From Bacteroidetes bacterium GWC2_46_850 (lineage in GTDB: Bacteria; Bacteroidota; Bacteroidia; Bacteroidales; Dysgonomonadaceae), in contig MENQ01000002.1 in assembly GCA_001768325.1 (NCBI GenBank), forward strand, positions 575 through 34,572: a stretch of DNA of 33,998 nucleotides, given 5' to 3'. The position numbers and the translations under genes were made by a program. The notes below the pieces were generated by a model. That model was not told the DNA's origin and searched no databases. It saw nothing but the letters and a program-made list of their open reading frames with translations. Of the stretch, positions 1 through 8,252 are shown in pieces; positions within the stretch are counted from its first letter, which is position 1; the number at the start of each line of letters is the position of its first letter.

Positions 1-17
1 GGCGAGGAGTAGAATGC

Positions 18-72
18 AGGATGTAATCCTCCGTCCGTTCTCCCGACGAGCCGAAGGCGATGTCGGGAGAAC
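18..72. repeat. Palindromic element at 5' break of PHP gene
   Basis: Two inverted repeats are visible. AGGAT (18-22) pairs with ATCCT (26-30). GTTCTCCCGAC (37-47) pairs perfectly with GTCGGGAGAAC (62-72) around a 14-nt loop. The right arm ends where the PHP protein homology begins (codons from about 67 read E-N-N-R-A-Y-E). It could be a REP/MITE-like palindrome, the remains of an insertion, or an assembly join at the window edge. No second copy of the long arm was noticed in this window. Confidence 0.6.
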
Positions 73-126
73 AACCGTGCATATGAACTACTCAAGGAGA
101 GTGCGGCAAAGAGCAACCTGATTCTG

Positions 127-906
127 GTGAAAGGCAACGAGGTGACACGCAGGACACCTCCCGGACATTTCAATGCTCTTTATATTGGTGACTCATCGGA
201 ATATATTGAAAGTAATGATGCTTCACAGGACAAGGCAGCAGTGATGAAAGCTGCCGCACAGAATGCCTTTATATTCTGGAATCATCCGGGATGGCAACCG
301 GGTATAGCGGGATCGTATGACTGGATACCTTTCGTGAACGACCTCTACAAAAGCAAGGCATTGCAGGGTATTGAAGTGATCAATGGATTCGGGTTTCATA
401 TGAAAGCACTCGACTGGTGTATCGACAAGGGACTGACCGTGATGGGTACCACCGACATGCACAACCTGGTGGCACATGAATATGATTTCAGCAAGGAATA
501 TGTGCATCGTACCATGACACTCGTGATGGCCAAAGAACGCACAGCAGAATCTATCAGGGAAGCGCTTGTTGCGGGAAGGACCGTGGCCTGGGCCAGCAAA
601 ATACTTGCAGGCAAGGAGGAGCATGTGCGGGCACTCTTTGATGCCTGTGTAAAGCTGACGCCTGCATTTTATACCGAGGAGAAAAAGAACGGCGACAAGA
701 TCAATTACTACGAGTTGCGTAACAACAGCGACCTCTATTTTGAGCTGGAACTGAAGGAGGGTAACAACACCAAACTGGTTGTACTTTATCCACGTTCTGT
801 ACAACAAATCACTGCATCAGCGGAAACGACTTCGCTCTATGGAGAAGTTATATCTACCTATGTGAGAAGTGATCAACATCTTTCTGTGAACTTTCAGTTG
901 AAGTAA
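127..906 (+). CDS. PHP-domain phosphoesterase (Sb-PDE-like), 5'-truncated
   Basis: This is the C-terminal part of a PHP-superfamily metal-dependent phosphoesterase. It resembles the Sb-PDE-type phosphodiesterases annotated in Bacteroidota. Visible family features are a VKGNEVTRR-TPPGHFNAL stretch (the ITR..PPGHFNA motif), the metal-ligand segment FWNHPGW near residue 52, and GTTDMHN near residue 107 (motif with Asp and His ligands). A beta-rich C-terminal domain follows to the end. The first possible start in frame is GTG at 127, but homology continues upstream to about 67 (NNRAYELLKESAKSN) without any start codon, and a TAG at 10-12 closes the frame. The normal N-terminal metal-binding half (the TDH motif and flanks) is absent, so the gene is partial or disrupted and probably inactive as read. 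Substrate unknown. Confidence 0.7.
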   Translation: MKGNEVTRRTPPGHFNALYIGDSSEYIESNDASQDKAAVMKAAAQNAFIFWNHPGWQPGIAGSYDWIPFVNDLYKSKALQGIEVINGFGFHMKALDWCIDKGLTVMGTTDMHNLVAHEYDFSKEYVHRTMTLVMAKERTAESIREALVAGRTVAWASKILAGKEEHVRALFDACVKLTPAFYTEEKKNGDKINYYELRNNSDLYFELELKEGNNTKLVVLYPRSVQQITASAETTSLYGEVISTYVRSDQHLSVNFQLK

Positions 907-931
907 GTCATAATTGATCGGCCGGAATAAG

Positions 932-962
932 GGATCCTGCGGATGTGCAACGCAGCAGATCC
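932..962. terminator. Hairpin after PHP gene (possible terminator part)
   Basis: GGATCCTGCG (932-941) pairs with CGCAGCAGATCC (951-962) with a small bulge. It begins 26 bp after the PHP stop. It has no T tract of its own and sits just before the larger palindrome at 969-1008, so the two may act together. Confidence 0.35.
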
Positions 963-968
963 TAAATT

Positions 969-1008
969 GTCAGGGGCGTTCCGTTTTTAAAAACAGAGCG
1001 CCCCTGAC
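969..1008. terminator. 40-bp near-perfect palindrome, likely terminator
   Basis: Arms 969-988 and 989-1008 are reverse complements except for three or so inner mismatches. The outer ten pairs (GTCAGGGGCG with CGCCCCTGAC) are perfect, and the centre is TTTTT/AAAAA with essentially no loop. It lies 63 bp after the PHP stop, so transcription termination is the simplest reading. There is no T run after the second arm. A processed-RNA or mobile-palindrome origin is possible. Confidence 0.5.
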
Positions 1009-1809
1009 CAGTGAAAAAGAATCAGTTCATTTAAAACTGAGGATATCCGGGATTCTGAGGATATTTTCGGCGATCGACTCTTTATTTTTTCCGAATCTAA
1101 TTTTGCTTTTATCTCATTCCTATCTCGCTAGAAAGGCGTCAATGGAGCAAGAATCAAAAGCTCCAAATCATTCAGGAATTTTAAGTTAATGGATTACAAC
1201 CTGTTGATGAAGGTGAATAAACTTCTCTGGGGAAAATCCATCTCGACACATTTCGGCAAACGGAAATTTGTCCGTTTCCGTAAAATCAGGGCAGAACTAT
1301 AATCACATCCACCGGATCGCTCTATTGCTTACAATAAAATTGTCGTTATCTCTGATCTCTACAAAATAGGAGTTCCATTTCATGCGAAATAGAATACAGA
1401 AATATTACAAAATCGAAGGTGATATTATAAAGAAATAATATTCAGATCATTATGGATAGTTATAGAGTTTGGTTGATTGATGAGTGGCAGCAGGTAACCT
1501 GCAAAAATTATGGACATGACTCACACCCGAAAAAGCAACCCGATGAGCTTCGCTCATTGTTCTAATTGCCGGCTCGTCTTCCTATACTCGTAAAAACAAT
1601 GTAAACGTAATTGCACTGGGAGATTTGTTTGTGTAAATAAGTGATGAATTTTTCAGCACCTCGGAATTTATTTTGTATTTATCCGATTGCGGAGTTACAC
1701 AACTTGGGCGAATAAGACGTTAAAAATAGAATAATCTTCAAATTTGATAGAATTCAGGGATTTAATTCCGTGTATTTGATATAATATGCGGAATTTAAAT
1801 AAAAAATAC

Positions 1810-1817
1810 TATCTTTG
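1810..1817 (+). promoter_or_regulatory. Candidate -7 box for the ATPase gene
   Basis: TATCTTTG matches the Bacteroidota TAnnTTTG -7 element about 85 bp upstream of the DUF4143 ATPase start. No TTTG -33 box lies at the usual 19-21 bp distance, so this is a weak call. Confidence 0.35.
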
Positions 1818-1902
1818 TAAAAATCTTTAAGGGTACAAAGAAACGTAGAGACTGGCTTGACACATCCTGATTTTTCTGAACCATCATGTAAAAAACAAAC
1901 GA

Positions 1903-3036
1903 ATGATAAAACGGATTTTAGAAAAGGAGATTGATAATAAATTATTTAACGGGAAAGCTGTGATCGTTTTAGGAGCACGGCAGGTGGGGAAAACATCACT
2001 TTTTCGTAAAATATTCTCAAGCAACCCTGATGCACTCTGGATGGAGGGAGATAATTTTGAAACGCAGCAATTATTTGAAAATTTCACGTTGTCAATGGCT
2101 AAGACCTTACTAGGGAACAAAAAAATAATTGTAATAGATGAAGCACAAAACATCTTGAACATTGGAATCAAACTCAAAATCATCATCGATCAACTCCCTG
2201 AAGTTCAAGTTGTAGCCACCGGAAGTTCCTCTTTTGACTTGGCAAATAAAATAAACGAACCACTCACGGGCAGAAAGTGGGAGTATAAACTCTACCCGCT
2301 TTCATTTGCTGAAATGGTTGCACATCATGGTTTTTGGGAGGAACGGAAAATGCTGGAACAACGTCTTGTGTATGGTTATTATCCAGAAGTTGTGGTTCAA
2401 CAGCCGGATGAAATGAAAACGATTCTTCAAAGTCTTGCATCCAGTTATCTATACAAAGATGTATTGAAATGGGAAAATATCCAAAAAAGCGACAGATTGG
2501 TCAAACTACTCCAAGCCTTGGCTTTTCAAGTTGGGTCTCAAGCATCGTACGCGGAACTGGGTAATTTTTGTGGATTAGATGGTAAGACAGTTGAAAAGTA
2601 CTTAACCCTTTTGGAACAAGCATTTGTTATTTTCCGATTAAATTCTTTCAGCCGAAATTTGCGCAATGAGCTTAAGTTCAGTAAAAAAATCTATTTTTAC
2701 GACAATGGGATTCGTAATGCTCTTATCGCCAACTTCAACTCTATTCACTTGAGGGACGATGTAGGCGCTTTATGGGAAAACTTTCTTCTCTCCGAAAGAG
2801 TAAAACGGAACCACTACAGCCATTCGTTTGTCAACAGTTGGTTTTGGCGTACACAAACTCGTAAAGAAATTGATTATTTAGAAGAAAAAGATGGGAAACT
2901 GTCTGCATTTGAGTTGAAATGGAATCCTAAAAAAACGGTAAAGCCTCCCGACGATTTCATTCAGACTTATTCAAATGCCGACTTCACAATTGTTTCTCCC
3001 GATAATTTTCATGAATTTATCGGAATGGAGTTTTGA
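1903..3036 (+). CDS. AAA ATPase with DUF4143 C-terminal domain
   Basis: This 377-residue cytoplasmic P-loop ATPase belongs to the widespread AAA_14/DUF4143 family. Visible motifs are Walker A GARQVGKT (residues 24-31), Walker B KIIVIDE (74-80), a sensor-like TGSSSF (107-112) and the family signature LTGRKWEY (121-128). The DUF4143 part covers roughly residues 190-340. It includes a PD-(D/E)XK-like pattern near the C-terminus (D324 in KEIDYLEE, E337 and K339 in FELKW), suggesting a nuclease-fold domain of unknown activity. Length is close to family norm and the frame is intact. It starts at ATG 1903 and stands alone: a 1-kb gap precedes it and a separate promoter follows it. The biological role of the family is not established, so I name it by domains only. 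Confidence 0.88.
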   Translation: MIKRILEKEIDNKLFNGKAVIVLGARQVGKTSLFRKIFSSNPDALWMEGDNFETQQLFENFTLSMAKTLLGNKKIIVIDEAQNILNIGIKLKIIIDQLPEVQVVATGSSSFDLANKINEPLTGRKWEYKLYPLSFAEMVAHHGFWEERKMLEQRLVYGYYPEVVVQQPDEMKTILQSLASSYLYKDVLKWENIQKSDRLVKLLQALAFQVGSQASYAELGNFCGLDGKTVEKYLTLLEQAFVIFRLNSFSRNLRNELKFSKKIYFYDNGIRNALIANFNSIHLRDDVGALWENFLLSERVKRNHYSHSFVNSWFWRTQTRKEIDYLEEKDGKLSAFELKWNPKKTVKPPDDFIQTYSNADFTIVSPDNFHEFIGMEF

Positions 3037-3156
3037 ATGCAAGTTGCATACATATCATTGTACTACCAGCGGAGGAAGCGCGAAACCTGGGTAAGGGATA
3101 AGTTTAAAGGAAAATTGTCTATTACAAGATTGATCATGTCCGTCTTATCGGTAAAG

Positions 3157-3189
3157 TTTGATTTAATGCGGAAAAAAAATCTAAATTTG
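3157..3189 (+). promoter_or_regulatory. Promoter of the LytS/LytTR pair
   Basis: TTTG (3157-3160), 21 bp, then TAAATTTG (3182-3189) is an excellent Bacteroidota housekeeping promoter. The expected transcription start, about 5-8 nt past the -7 box, falls almost on the ATG at 3197. The message would then be leaderless or nearly so. Confidence 0.7.
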
Positions 3190-3196
3190 TATTCGG

Positions 3197-4231
3197 ATGA
3201 AAACGAACTCGAACAATAGCAAGATTTTAAAGGTGGCGCTCTATACTTCCCCGTTGATAGGGATTTTGGCCATTACCCCATTATTTATTGTGAGGGCTGC
3301 CCCTTATCACATATATCCCAGGTCTATTCTTTCAACTACCCTGATCATCTTTCTTGCCTGGATGATTAATCTTGCCCTTGTAAATTATTGGAACAAATTT
3401 GAATTTCGAAAAAACATTCATAAAATCTCCAGATATTTTGCAAGCTATTTACTGTCTGCTTCCTTTATCCTGATTGCCATGAGGACGCGCAAATTAATTT
3501 TCGAAAGTTTACATACGAGTAGCGAGATAAGCTCGTCCCATTCCCCGTACGCGACGCTCGCCATGGCAATTTCGCTGAATACCGTTATATTAATTCTCCT
3601 GGATTTACTGTTGCTCAGGGAGAAGAAAACAAAAGTTGAAATTGAAAATGCCCGTCTGAAACAAAAAAACAGCGAGGCATTGTATCAACAGTTAAAACAA
3701 CAAATACATCCGCATTTTTTATTTAACTCCTTAAATACGCTGAAAGCATTGATAAATAAATCACCGGATGCGGCAGAAGATTATCTCGTCACGCTATCCG
3801 ATTTTTTACGGATGTCGGTTTCTGCAGGAAACGACCATATGGTAAAGACAGAAGATGAACTGAAAATGTGTCTCGATTACTTAAAGATGCAAAAAATAAG
3901 GTACGGCGAAGCGTTACAATTCTATGCTGATATTCCGGAAGAAATTGCCCAAACAAGGTTTGTCCCATTTTTTTCGCTTCAACTGTTGTCTGAAAATGCC
4001 ATCAAACACAATGTCCTGACGAACGAAACGCCGTTGCAGATAAAAATGGCGTATAATGAAGGATGGATTACTGTTTCCAATAATATCCGACCAAAACTCA
4101 CCACAGAGGCTACAACGGGCACAGGCTTAATCAACCTTGCCGACCGGTACAAAATCTTATCAGGTGATGAAATACAAATTCATACCACTGCTGAGCAATT
4201 TTCAGTAAGTATTAAAGTGCTGAAAATATGA
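3197..4231 (+). CDS. LytS-like sensor histidine kinase
   Basis: This 344-residue membrane histidine kinase of the His_kinase (PF06580)/LytS type is the sensor of a two-component system. Four hydrophobic segments (about residues 13-33, 46-64, 79-97, 120-140) form the membrane part, with no recognised sensory domain. A short coiled-coil-like linker leads to the motif QQIHPHFLFNSLN (169-180) carrying the phospho-acceptor His. The ATPase domain has an N box LLSENAIKHN (about 257-266) and a G box TGTGLINLADRY (about 309-320). The start at ATG 3197 is the only one that keeps all four membrane segments, and it is very close to the promoter. The stop overlaps the start of the response regulator (ATGA), indicating translational coupling. 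The signal sensed is unknown; the adjacent exporter suggests an envelope or toxic-compound cue. Confidence 0.88.
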   Translation: MKTNSNNSKILKVALYTSPLIGILAITPLFIVRAAPYHIYPRSILSTTLIIFLAWMINLALVNYWNKFEFRKNIHKISRYFASYLLSASFILIAMRTRKLIFESLHTSSEISSSHSPYATLAMAISLNTVILILLDLLLLREKKTKVEIENARLKQKNSEALYQQLKQQIHPHFLFNSLNTLKALINKSPDAAEDYLVTLSDFLRMSVSAGNDHMVKTEDELKMCLDYLKMQKIRYGEALQFYADIPEEIAQTRFVPFFSLQLLSENAIKHNVLTNETPLQIKMAYNEGWITVSNNIRPKLTTEATTGTGLINLADRYKILSGDEIQIHTTAEQFSVSIKVLKI

Positions 4232-4989
4232 GAATCATAATCATTGAGGATGAGCAGTATACAGCAGATAATCTGGCTGAAACCATTTTAAAAGTTGAGG
4301 CCAAGGCGCAGATCGTGGCAAGCATCCGGTCGGTTAAAGAAGCGATTCCTTATTTGCAAACCCATGAAAAACCCGATTTAATATTTTGTGACATACAATT
4401 GGGTGACGGCTTAAGTTTCGAGATATTTAATCAAGTTTATATCAGCTCTCCGGTTATTTTTTGTACAGCATATGATGAATATGCCTTGAAAGCATTTAAA
4501 GCAAATGGAATAGATTACATTTTAAAACCATTCACAACAAATACAATTCGGGAATCACTGAAAAAATACCGGAACCTGAGTGACAGTTTCATCCACAATG
4601 CACCCTCATACAAAACAATACTCGAACTGGTGGAAGGCAGAAGAAATCAAAAACAGGTTTCGGTGTTGGTTTACCAAAAAGACAATATCATTCCGGTAAA
4701 GGTGGAGGATATCGCGTTGTTTTATATTGAATCGGAAGTGACCCACCTGATTACTTTTCATCAAAAAAAACACACCATCAACAAATCGCTTGAAGAGTTG
4801 GAGAAAATTATAACAGGTGATTTTTACAGGGCAAACCGGCAATTTTTAATTAACCGCAAAGCCATTGGCAATGTATCGCAATATTTTGCCCGGAAGTTAT
4901 CGGTACATCTTAACTTGCCTTTCCACGAAAAGATACTTGTCAGCAAGGAGAAATCAAGCGATTTTCTACACTGGCTGTCGGGGAACTAA
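4228..4989 (+). CDS. LytTR-family response regulator
   Basis: This 253-residue transcription regulator partners the preceding kinase. The receiver domain (about 1-120) shows the acidic pair E7-D8, phospho-acceptor D55 (LIFCDIQLGD), T80 (FCTAYD) and K100 (DYILKPF). The C-terminal part (about 145-250) is a LytTR DNA-binding domain, with the typical IESEVTHL, HTINKSLEELEK and FYRANRQFLIN-type segments. LytTR proteins bind paired direct repeats about two helical turns apart. Such a pair is present just downstream (5007-5040), directly before the exporter promoter, so the operon 5107-10714 is the likely target. The gene overlaps the kinase by 4 bp. No equivalent repeat was seen before the kinase, so autoregulation is not evident. 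Confidence 0.9.
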   Translation: MRIIIIEDEQYTADNLAETILKVEAKAQIVASIRSVKEAIPYLQTHEKPDLIFCDIQLGDGLSFEIFNQVYISSPVIFCTAYDEYALKAFKANGIDYILKPFTTNTIRESLKKYRNLSDSFIHNAPSYKTILELVEGRRNQKQVSVLVYQKDNIIPVKVEDIALFYIESEVTHLITFHQKKHTINKSLEELEKIITGDFYRANRQFLINRKAIGNVSQYFARKLSVHLNLPFHEKILVSKEKSSDFLHWLSGN

Positions 4990-5006
4990 TCCCCCAATCC
5001 GGTGAT

Positions 5007-5040
5007 CGTTTCACCCCTCATTTTGTCCGTTTCACCCCTC
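5007..5040 (+). promoter_or_regulatory. Direct-repeat operator, probable LytTR binding site
   Basis: The 13-mer CGTTTCACCCCTC occurs identically at 5007-5019 and 5028-5040, an exact 21-bp period (two helical turns). It sits immediately upstream of the -33 region of the tolC-operon promoter, the classical position for an activator. LytTR regulators bind direct repeats with this kind of spacing. Assignment to the adjacent regulator is by inference. Confidence 0.65.
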
Positions 5041-5041
5041 T

Positions 5042-5077
5042 TTTGCTTTTACAGGCGCGACAGCCGGTTTAATTTTG
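5042..5077 (+). promoter_or_regulatory. Promoter of the exporter operon
   Basis: TAATTTTG (5070-5077) is a good -7 element 30 bp before the tolC ATG. The nearest TTTG (5042-5045) is 24 bp upstream, slightly longer than the usual 19-21. This weak spacing fits a promoter that needs the regulator bound at 5007-5040. Confidence 0.6.
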
Positions 5078-5106
5078 AACAATAACAATCGTAAAAACAA
5101 AATTTT

Positions 5107-6378
5107 ATGAGAAAATTGTTTGTTCAAACTTTATTCATGGCATTGCTTGTTTCTCCCCCGCTTTTGTATGCACAAAATGAAGAATCCGGCAGGTTGAGTT
5201 TGGAAGATTGCATTGCAAAGGGACTTCAAAATAACCCGATGATTCAATCTTCGCAACTCTTTGTGGAAGAAAACCAGACAAAAGTCGATGAAGCACGCTC
5301 GGGTTATTATCCTAAGGTAAGCCTGAATTCGAATGCAACAACCTATTCAAACAACAATGGCGATCAGCGTTTTGAAAATTACAACACGGGCATCTCCGCA
5401 TCCTACAATTTATTTAACGGGTTCAGGACAAAAGCAGGCTACCATGCAGCCAGGGATCATCACGAGGCGGCCTTTCTTCAACACGAGTCCGTTCAACAAG
5501 ATTTGGTACTCAATATTACTTTCGCGTATTACAAAACGTTGCAGGCAGAACGTATCCTGAAAAGTGCCGAAGAAGCGGTAAAAAATTCCCAGTTGCATTT
5601 AGATTTTGCCCATGCCAGAAATATGGCCGGTATGGCAACCCGTTCCGATATCCTTAAATCGGAGGTCGAGCTTTCAAATGCTGAGCTGGAAAAGATAAAA
5701 GCGGCCAATGCGCTTCTTGCTGCCAAAGGAAACCTGAATAAATTGATGGGATTGCCCGCAAATCATCCGACAGAAATTATCGATGATCTTTCTGAATTGA
5801 ATGAAACCCCGGTACAATCGTATGATTCACTTTTTGCCGAAGCAATGGAATCGCGTGTGGAGGTCAAAAGGTTTTATTCATTGTTGAACGCGCAACAAAA
5901 CAATATCCAGCTTGCGAGAGGTGAATATTACCCTTCGCTCGATGTCAACGCGAATTACAATTTTTCCGGGGAAAAGATATCAGGGATGCGGGAAAACTGG
6001 TGGCTGGGAATGACGCTTACCATACCCGTTTTTAACGGATTCTCAACCGAAGCCCGGGTTAAGGGAGAAAAAACAGCGCTGAAAGGGATTGAGAAGGATC
6101 TTGAAGCATTAAAAGACCAAATCGGGACGGAAGTATGGAATGCCTTTCTGGCAGTGAAAGAATTCTCCGAAAGAATGACCGCAACATCTAAGGGGCTGGA
6201 GAGCGCCAGGGAAAACTTGTCTCTTTCTGAAGGAGAATACAAAGAAGGCACAGGTTCAATCATACAACTTACCGATGCCCAAACGACATTTGTCGCCGCG
6301 GAGCAGAATCATATACAGGCTGTGGCTGATTATAAAGTATCATTAGCCGAATTAAGGAGAAAAACCGGGAATTTATAA
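5107..6378 (+). CDS. TolC-family outer membrane efflux protein
   Basis: This 423-residue outer-membrane channel subunit is the outer component of the tripartite exporter encoded by the following genes. A signal peptide is evident (MRKLF..., cleavage near LLYA-Q, residue 22-23). Two internally similar OEP halves follow, with features such as LSLEDCIAKGLQNNP at the first helix, YNLFNGFRTKAGY and the equivalent IPVFNGFSTEAR in the second repeat, and long heptad-rich helices between them. The end (VADYKVSLAELRRKTGNL) is typical of the family. Spacing to the adaptor gene is 22 bp, so co-transcription is expected. The upstream direct repeat and promoter suggest control by the LytTR regulator. Substrate is not deducible from sequence. 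Confidence 0.92.
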   Translation: MRKLFVQTLFMALLVSPPLLYAQNEESGRLSLEDCIAKGLQNNPMIQSSQLFVEENQTKVDEARSGYYPKVSLNSNATTYSNNNGDQRFENYNTGISASYNLFNGFRTKAGYHAARDHHEAAFLQHESVQQDLVLNITFAYYKTLQAERILKSAEEAVKNSQLHLDFAHARNMAGMATRSDILKSEVELSNAELEKIKAANALLAAKGNLNKLMGLPANHPTEIIDDLSELNETPVQSYDSLFAEAMESRVEVKRFYSLLNAQQNNIQLARGEYYPSLDVNANYNFSGEKISGMRENWWLGMTLTIPVFNGFSTEARVKGEKTALKGIEKDLEALKDQIGTEVWNAFLAVKEFSERMTATSKGLESARENLSLSEGEYKEGTGSIIQLTDAQTTFVAAEQNHIQAVADYKVSLAELRRKTGNL

Positions 6379-6400
6379 ATACTGAAAACAAGGGAATAAA

Positions 6401-7453
6401 ATGAAAAAATTGTTTTGGATAATTGGAATACCGTTAATAATTGCCGCTTCATTTTTTGCCTGGTCATACATTTTCAAACCAAATCATAAAGGTGAGAAAA
6501 GGGCACAAACATCAGAAGTTGTCAGGAGGGATATCAGCTCAACCGTACTTGCCACCGGGATAATAAAACCACAGGTTGGGGCTGAAGTAAAAGTTGGCGC
6601 CCGGGTTTCGGGAGTCGTCAAAAAGTTACAGGCCAATATCGGTGATTATGTTCAGGCAGGCCAGGTTATTGCCGAACTCGATCACGCCGAGCCCCAGGCG
6701 AAACTAAACCAGAACATTGCCGCGATGAACAAAGCCAGGGCAGATTATGAATATGCAAAGTTGAATCTGGAAAGGCAAAAATCGTTGCTCGAACAAAACT
6801 ATATCTCTCAGCAACAGTATGACCTTGCGGAAAACAGCTTCAAAATTTCAGAGGCCCAGCTACAACAGGCTGAAGCAAATGTGGAAGTGACCAAAGTGCA
6901 ATTGTCCTACACCACGATTTACGCGTTGACATCAGGCATTATTTCTTCCGTTTCTACCCAGGAGGGCGAAACTGTTTTGGCCGGCCTGTCAGCTCCTACT
7001 TTTGTGAATATTATTGATTTGAACCGGCTTGAGGTACAGGTTTACGTGGATGAAACAGATATCGGAAAAGTTCTTATCGGGCAAGAAGCGACATTTACTG
7101 TTGACACGTATAGCGACACCGATTTTAAAGGAAAAGTCACTGCCATCTACCCAAAGGCAGTGATTCAGGATAACGTGGTAAATTATATCGTAGTGGTTGA
7201 GATAGAAAATTTTCAGGACAAAATACTCAGGCCTGAAATGACCACGACAGTGACCATCTATCTAGAATCCCGAAAAGATGTGCTTACCGTCCCTTCCCGG
7301 GCCATTACAAGGGAGAAGGGTGAAAGATTCGTCACGGTAGTTGAGGAAGGTACGCGAATAAATAAAAAAATCAAAACCGGCTGGTTTGATAACAGCTACA
7401 CGGAGGTTACGGAAGGAGTTGAAGCAGGCGAAATGATTTTGTTGCCGGAATAA
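6401..7453 (+). CDS. Periplasmic adaptor (MacA/HlyD-type)
   Basis: This 350-residue membrane-fusion protein links the inner-membrane MacB-like transporter to TolC. It has one N-terminal hydrophobic anchor (about residues 5-25) followed by a biotinyl-lipoyl half-motif (AEVKVGARVSGVVKKL...GDYVQAGQVIAELDHA, about 60-100). A helical hairpin follows (KARADYEYAKLNLERQKSLL...), then the second lipoyl half (LTSGIISSVSTQEGETVLAG), a beta-barrel and a membrane-proximal domain ending in GVEAGEMILLPE. Length and order are those of MacA-type adaptors. The gene is 22 bp after tolC and 52 bp before the ATPase, within one operon. Confidence 0.92.
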   Translation: MKKLFWIIGIPLIIAASFFAWSYIFKPNHKGEKRAQTSEVVRRDISSTVLATGIIKPQVGAEVKVGARVSGVVKKLQANIGDYVQAGQVIAELDHAEPQAKLNQNIAAMNKARADYEYAKLNLERQKSLLEQNYISQQQYDLAENSFKISEAQLQQAEANVEVTKVQLSYTTIYALTSGIISSVSTQEGETVLAGLSAPTFVNIIDLNRLEVQVYVDETDIGKVLIGQEATFTVDTYSDTDFKGKVTAIYPKAVIQDNVVNYIVVVEIENFQDKILRPEMTTTVTIYLESRKDVLTVPSRAITREKGERFVTVVEEGTRINKKIKTGWFDNSYTEVTEGVEAGEMILLPE

Positions 7454-7505
7454 ATTTAATGCTTTGTAGAATCAAGAAAAGTAATATAAAAATGGAGGGA
7501 AAGAG

Positions 7506-8252
7506 ATGAATCACATTGTTATTAAAGCCGAGAGGCTAAGCAAAATTTACAACAAGGAAGCCAGCGGCGAAGTGGTCGCCGTACGCGATGTGTCGCTCGA
7601 AATACATAAGGGCGAACTCATTGCAATCATGGGCACTTCCGGTTCGGGTAAATCCACCCTGATGAATATCATCGGGTGTCTGGACAAGCCGACGCACGGC
7701 TCGCTCTATTACGATGAGACGGAAGTGAATACACTGGACGATGCAGCGCTTGCCAGGATCAGGAATAAAAAAATCGGGTTCGTGTTCCAGTCGTACAACC
7801 TGCTGGCGCGTACCAGCGCGTTGGAAAACGTGGAATTGCCATTGATTTATTCCGACCGCTCCAATATCAGGAAACTTGCCAAAGATGCACTGATTGCGGT
7901 GGGACTCAAAAATAGGATGCACCATCATCCCGGCGAATTGTCCGGCGGGCAACAACAACGTGTTGCCATTGCCCGGGCCCTGGTGAACGACCCGGAGATC
8001 ATCCTGGCCGATGAACCCACAGGGAACCTGGATACAAGATCGAGTTATGAGATTATGTCTTTGTTTCAGCGACTGAACGATGAAGGGAGAACAATCGTAC
8101 TGGTCACACACGAGCAGGATATTGCCGAACATGCCAAAAGGATTATTAAAATATCCGATGGCATGATTATCAGTGATGAGTGCAATGAATCGCCAAGAAA
8201 TGCAGCCAACGAACTCGGTAAATTAGTAGAGGAGGTGAAAAATGAAAACTAA
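7506..8252 (+). CDS. MacB-type ABC transporter ATP-binding protein
   Basis: This 248-residue ABC ATPase powers the exporter. Motifs are complete: Walker [10 protein letters not shown] (43-51), Q-loop VFQ (93-95), signature [15 protein letters not shown] (145-159), Walker [13 protein letters not shown] (165-176) and switch His in VTHE (200-203). The sequence is of the LolD/MacB subgroup (mechanotransmission-type exporters), here as a stand-alone ATPase rather than fused to the permease as in E. coli MacB. The start is ATG 7506, with AGGGAAAGAG just ahead. The 3' end overlaps the first permease by 11 bp, indicating coupling. Confidence 0.94.
   Translation: MNHIVIKAERLSKIYNKEASGEVVAVRDVSLEIHKGELIAIMGTSGSGKSTLMNIIGCLDKPTHGSLYYDETEVNTLDDAALARIRNKKIGFVFQSYNLLARTSALENVELPLIYSDRSNIRKLAKDALIAVGLKNRMHHHPGELSGGQQQRVAIARALVNDPEIILADEPTGNLDTRSSYEIMSLFQRLNDEGRTIVLVTHEQDIAEHAKRIIKISDGMIISDECNESPRNAANELGKLVEEVKNEN

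Larger units (their letters stand above)
907..1902. other. About 1 kb without a convincing gene
   Basis: Apart from the two hairpins near 932-1008, I see no recognisable protein homology on either strand. Two micro-ORFs exist: 1189-1302 (37 aa, basic, ending KFVRFRKIRAEL) and 1452-1565 (37 aa). Neither has a clear ribosome site or recognised family, and both could be debris of degraded genes. A small inverted repeat ATGAGC-TTC-GCTCAT lies at 1543-1557. The last 100 bp are very AT-rich and hold the likely promoter of the next gene. Confidence 0.6.

Noticed and set aside
223-807. 194-codon minus-strand ORF inside the PHP gene
   Set aside because: Antisense shadow of a clearly homologous gene, with no protein features of its own.
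914-1189. 91-codon ORF downstream of the PHP gene
   Set aside because: It runs through two hairpins (932-962, 969-1008), has no family resemblance and no ribosome site.
1876-1888. 13-mer CTGAACCATCATG shared with 27551-27563
   Set aside because: A 13-bp match is expected several times by chance in 34 kb, so no shared regulation is claimed.
3037-3049. Small inverted repeat ATGCAA-G-TTGCAT at the ATPase stop
   Set aside because: Six-bp arms are too short to support a terminator or operator here.
3037-3219. 60-codon ORF right after the DUF4143 ATPase
   Set aside because: It spans the kinase promoter and the kinase start and has no recognisable content; most likely chance.
7536-8132. 198-codon minus-strand ORF inside the MacB-type ATPase
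   Set aside because: Antisense to a complete ABC ATPase; no signal, motif or promoter supports it.
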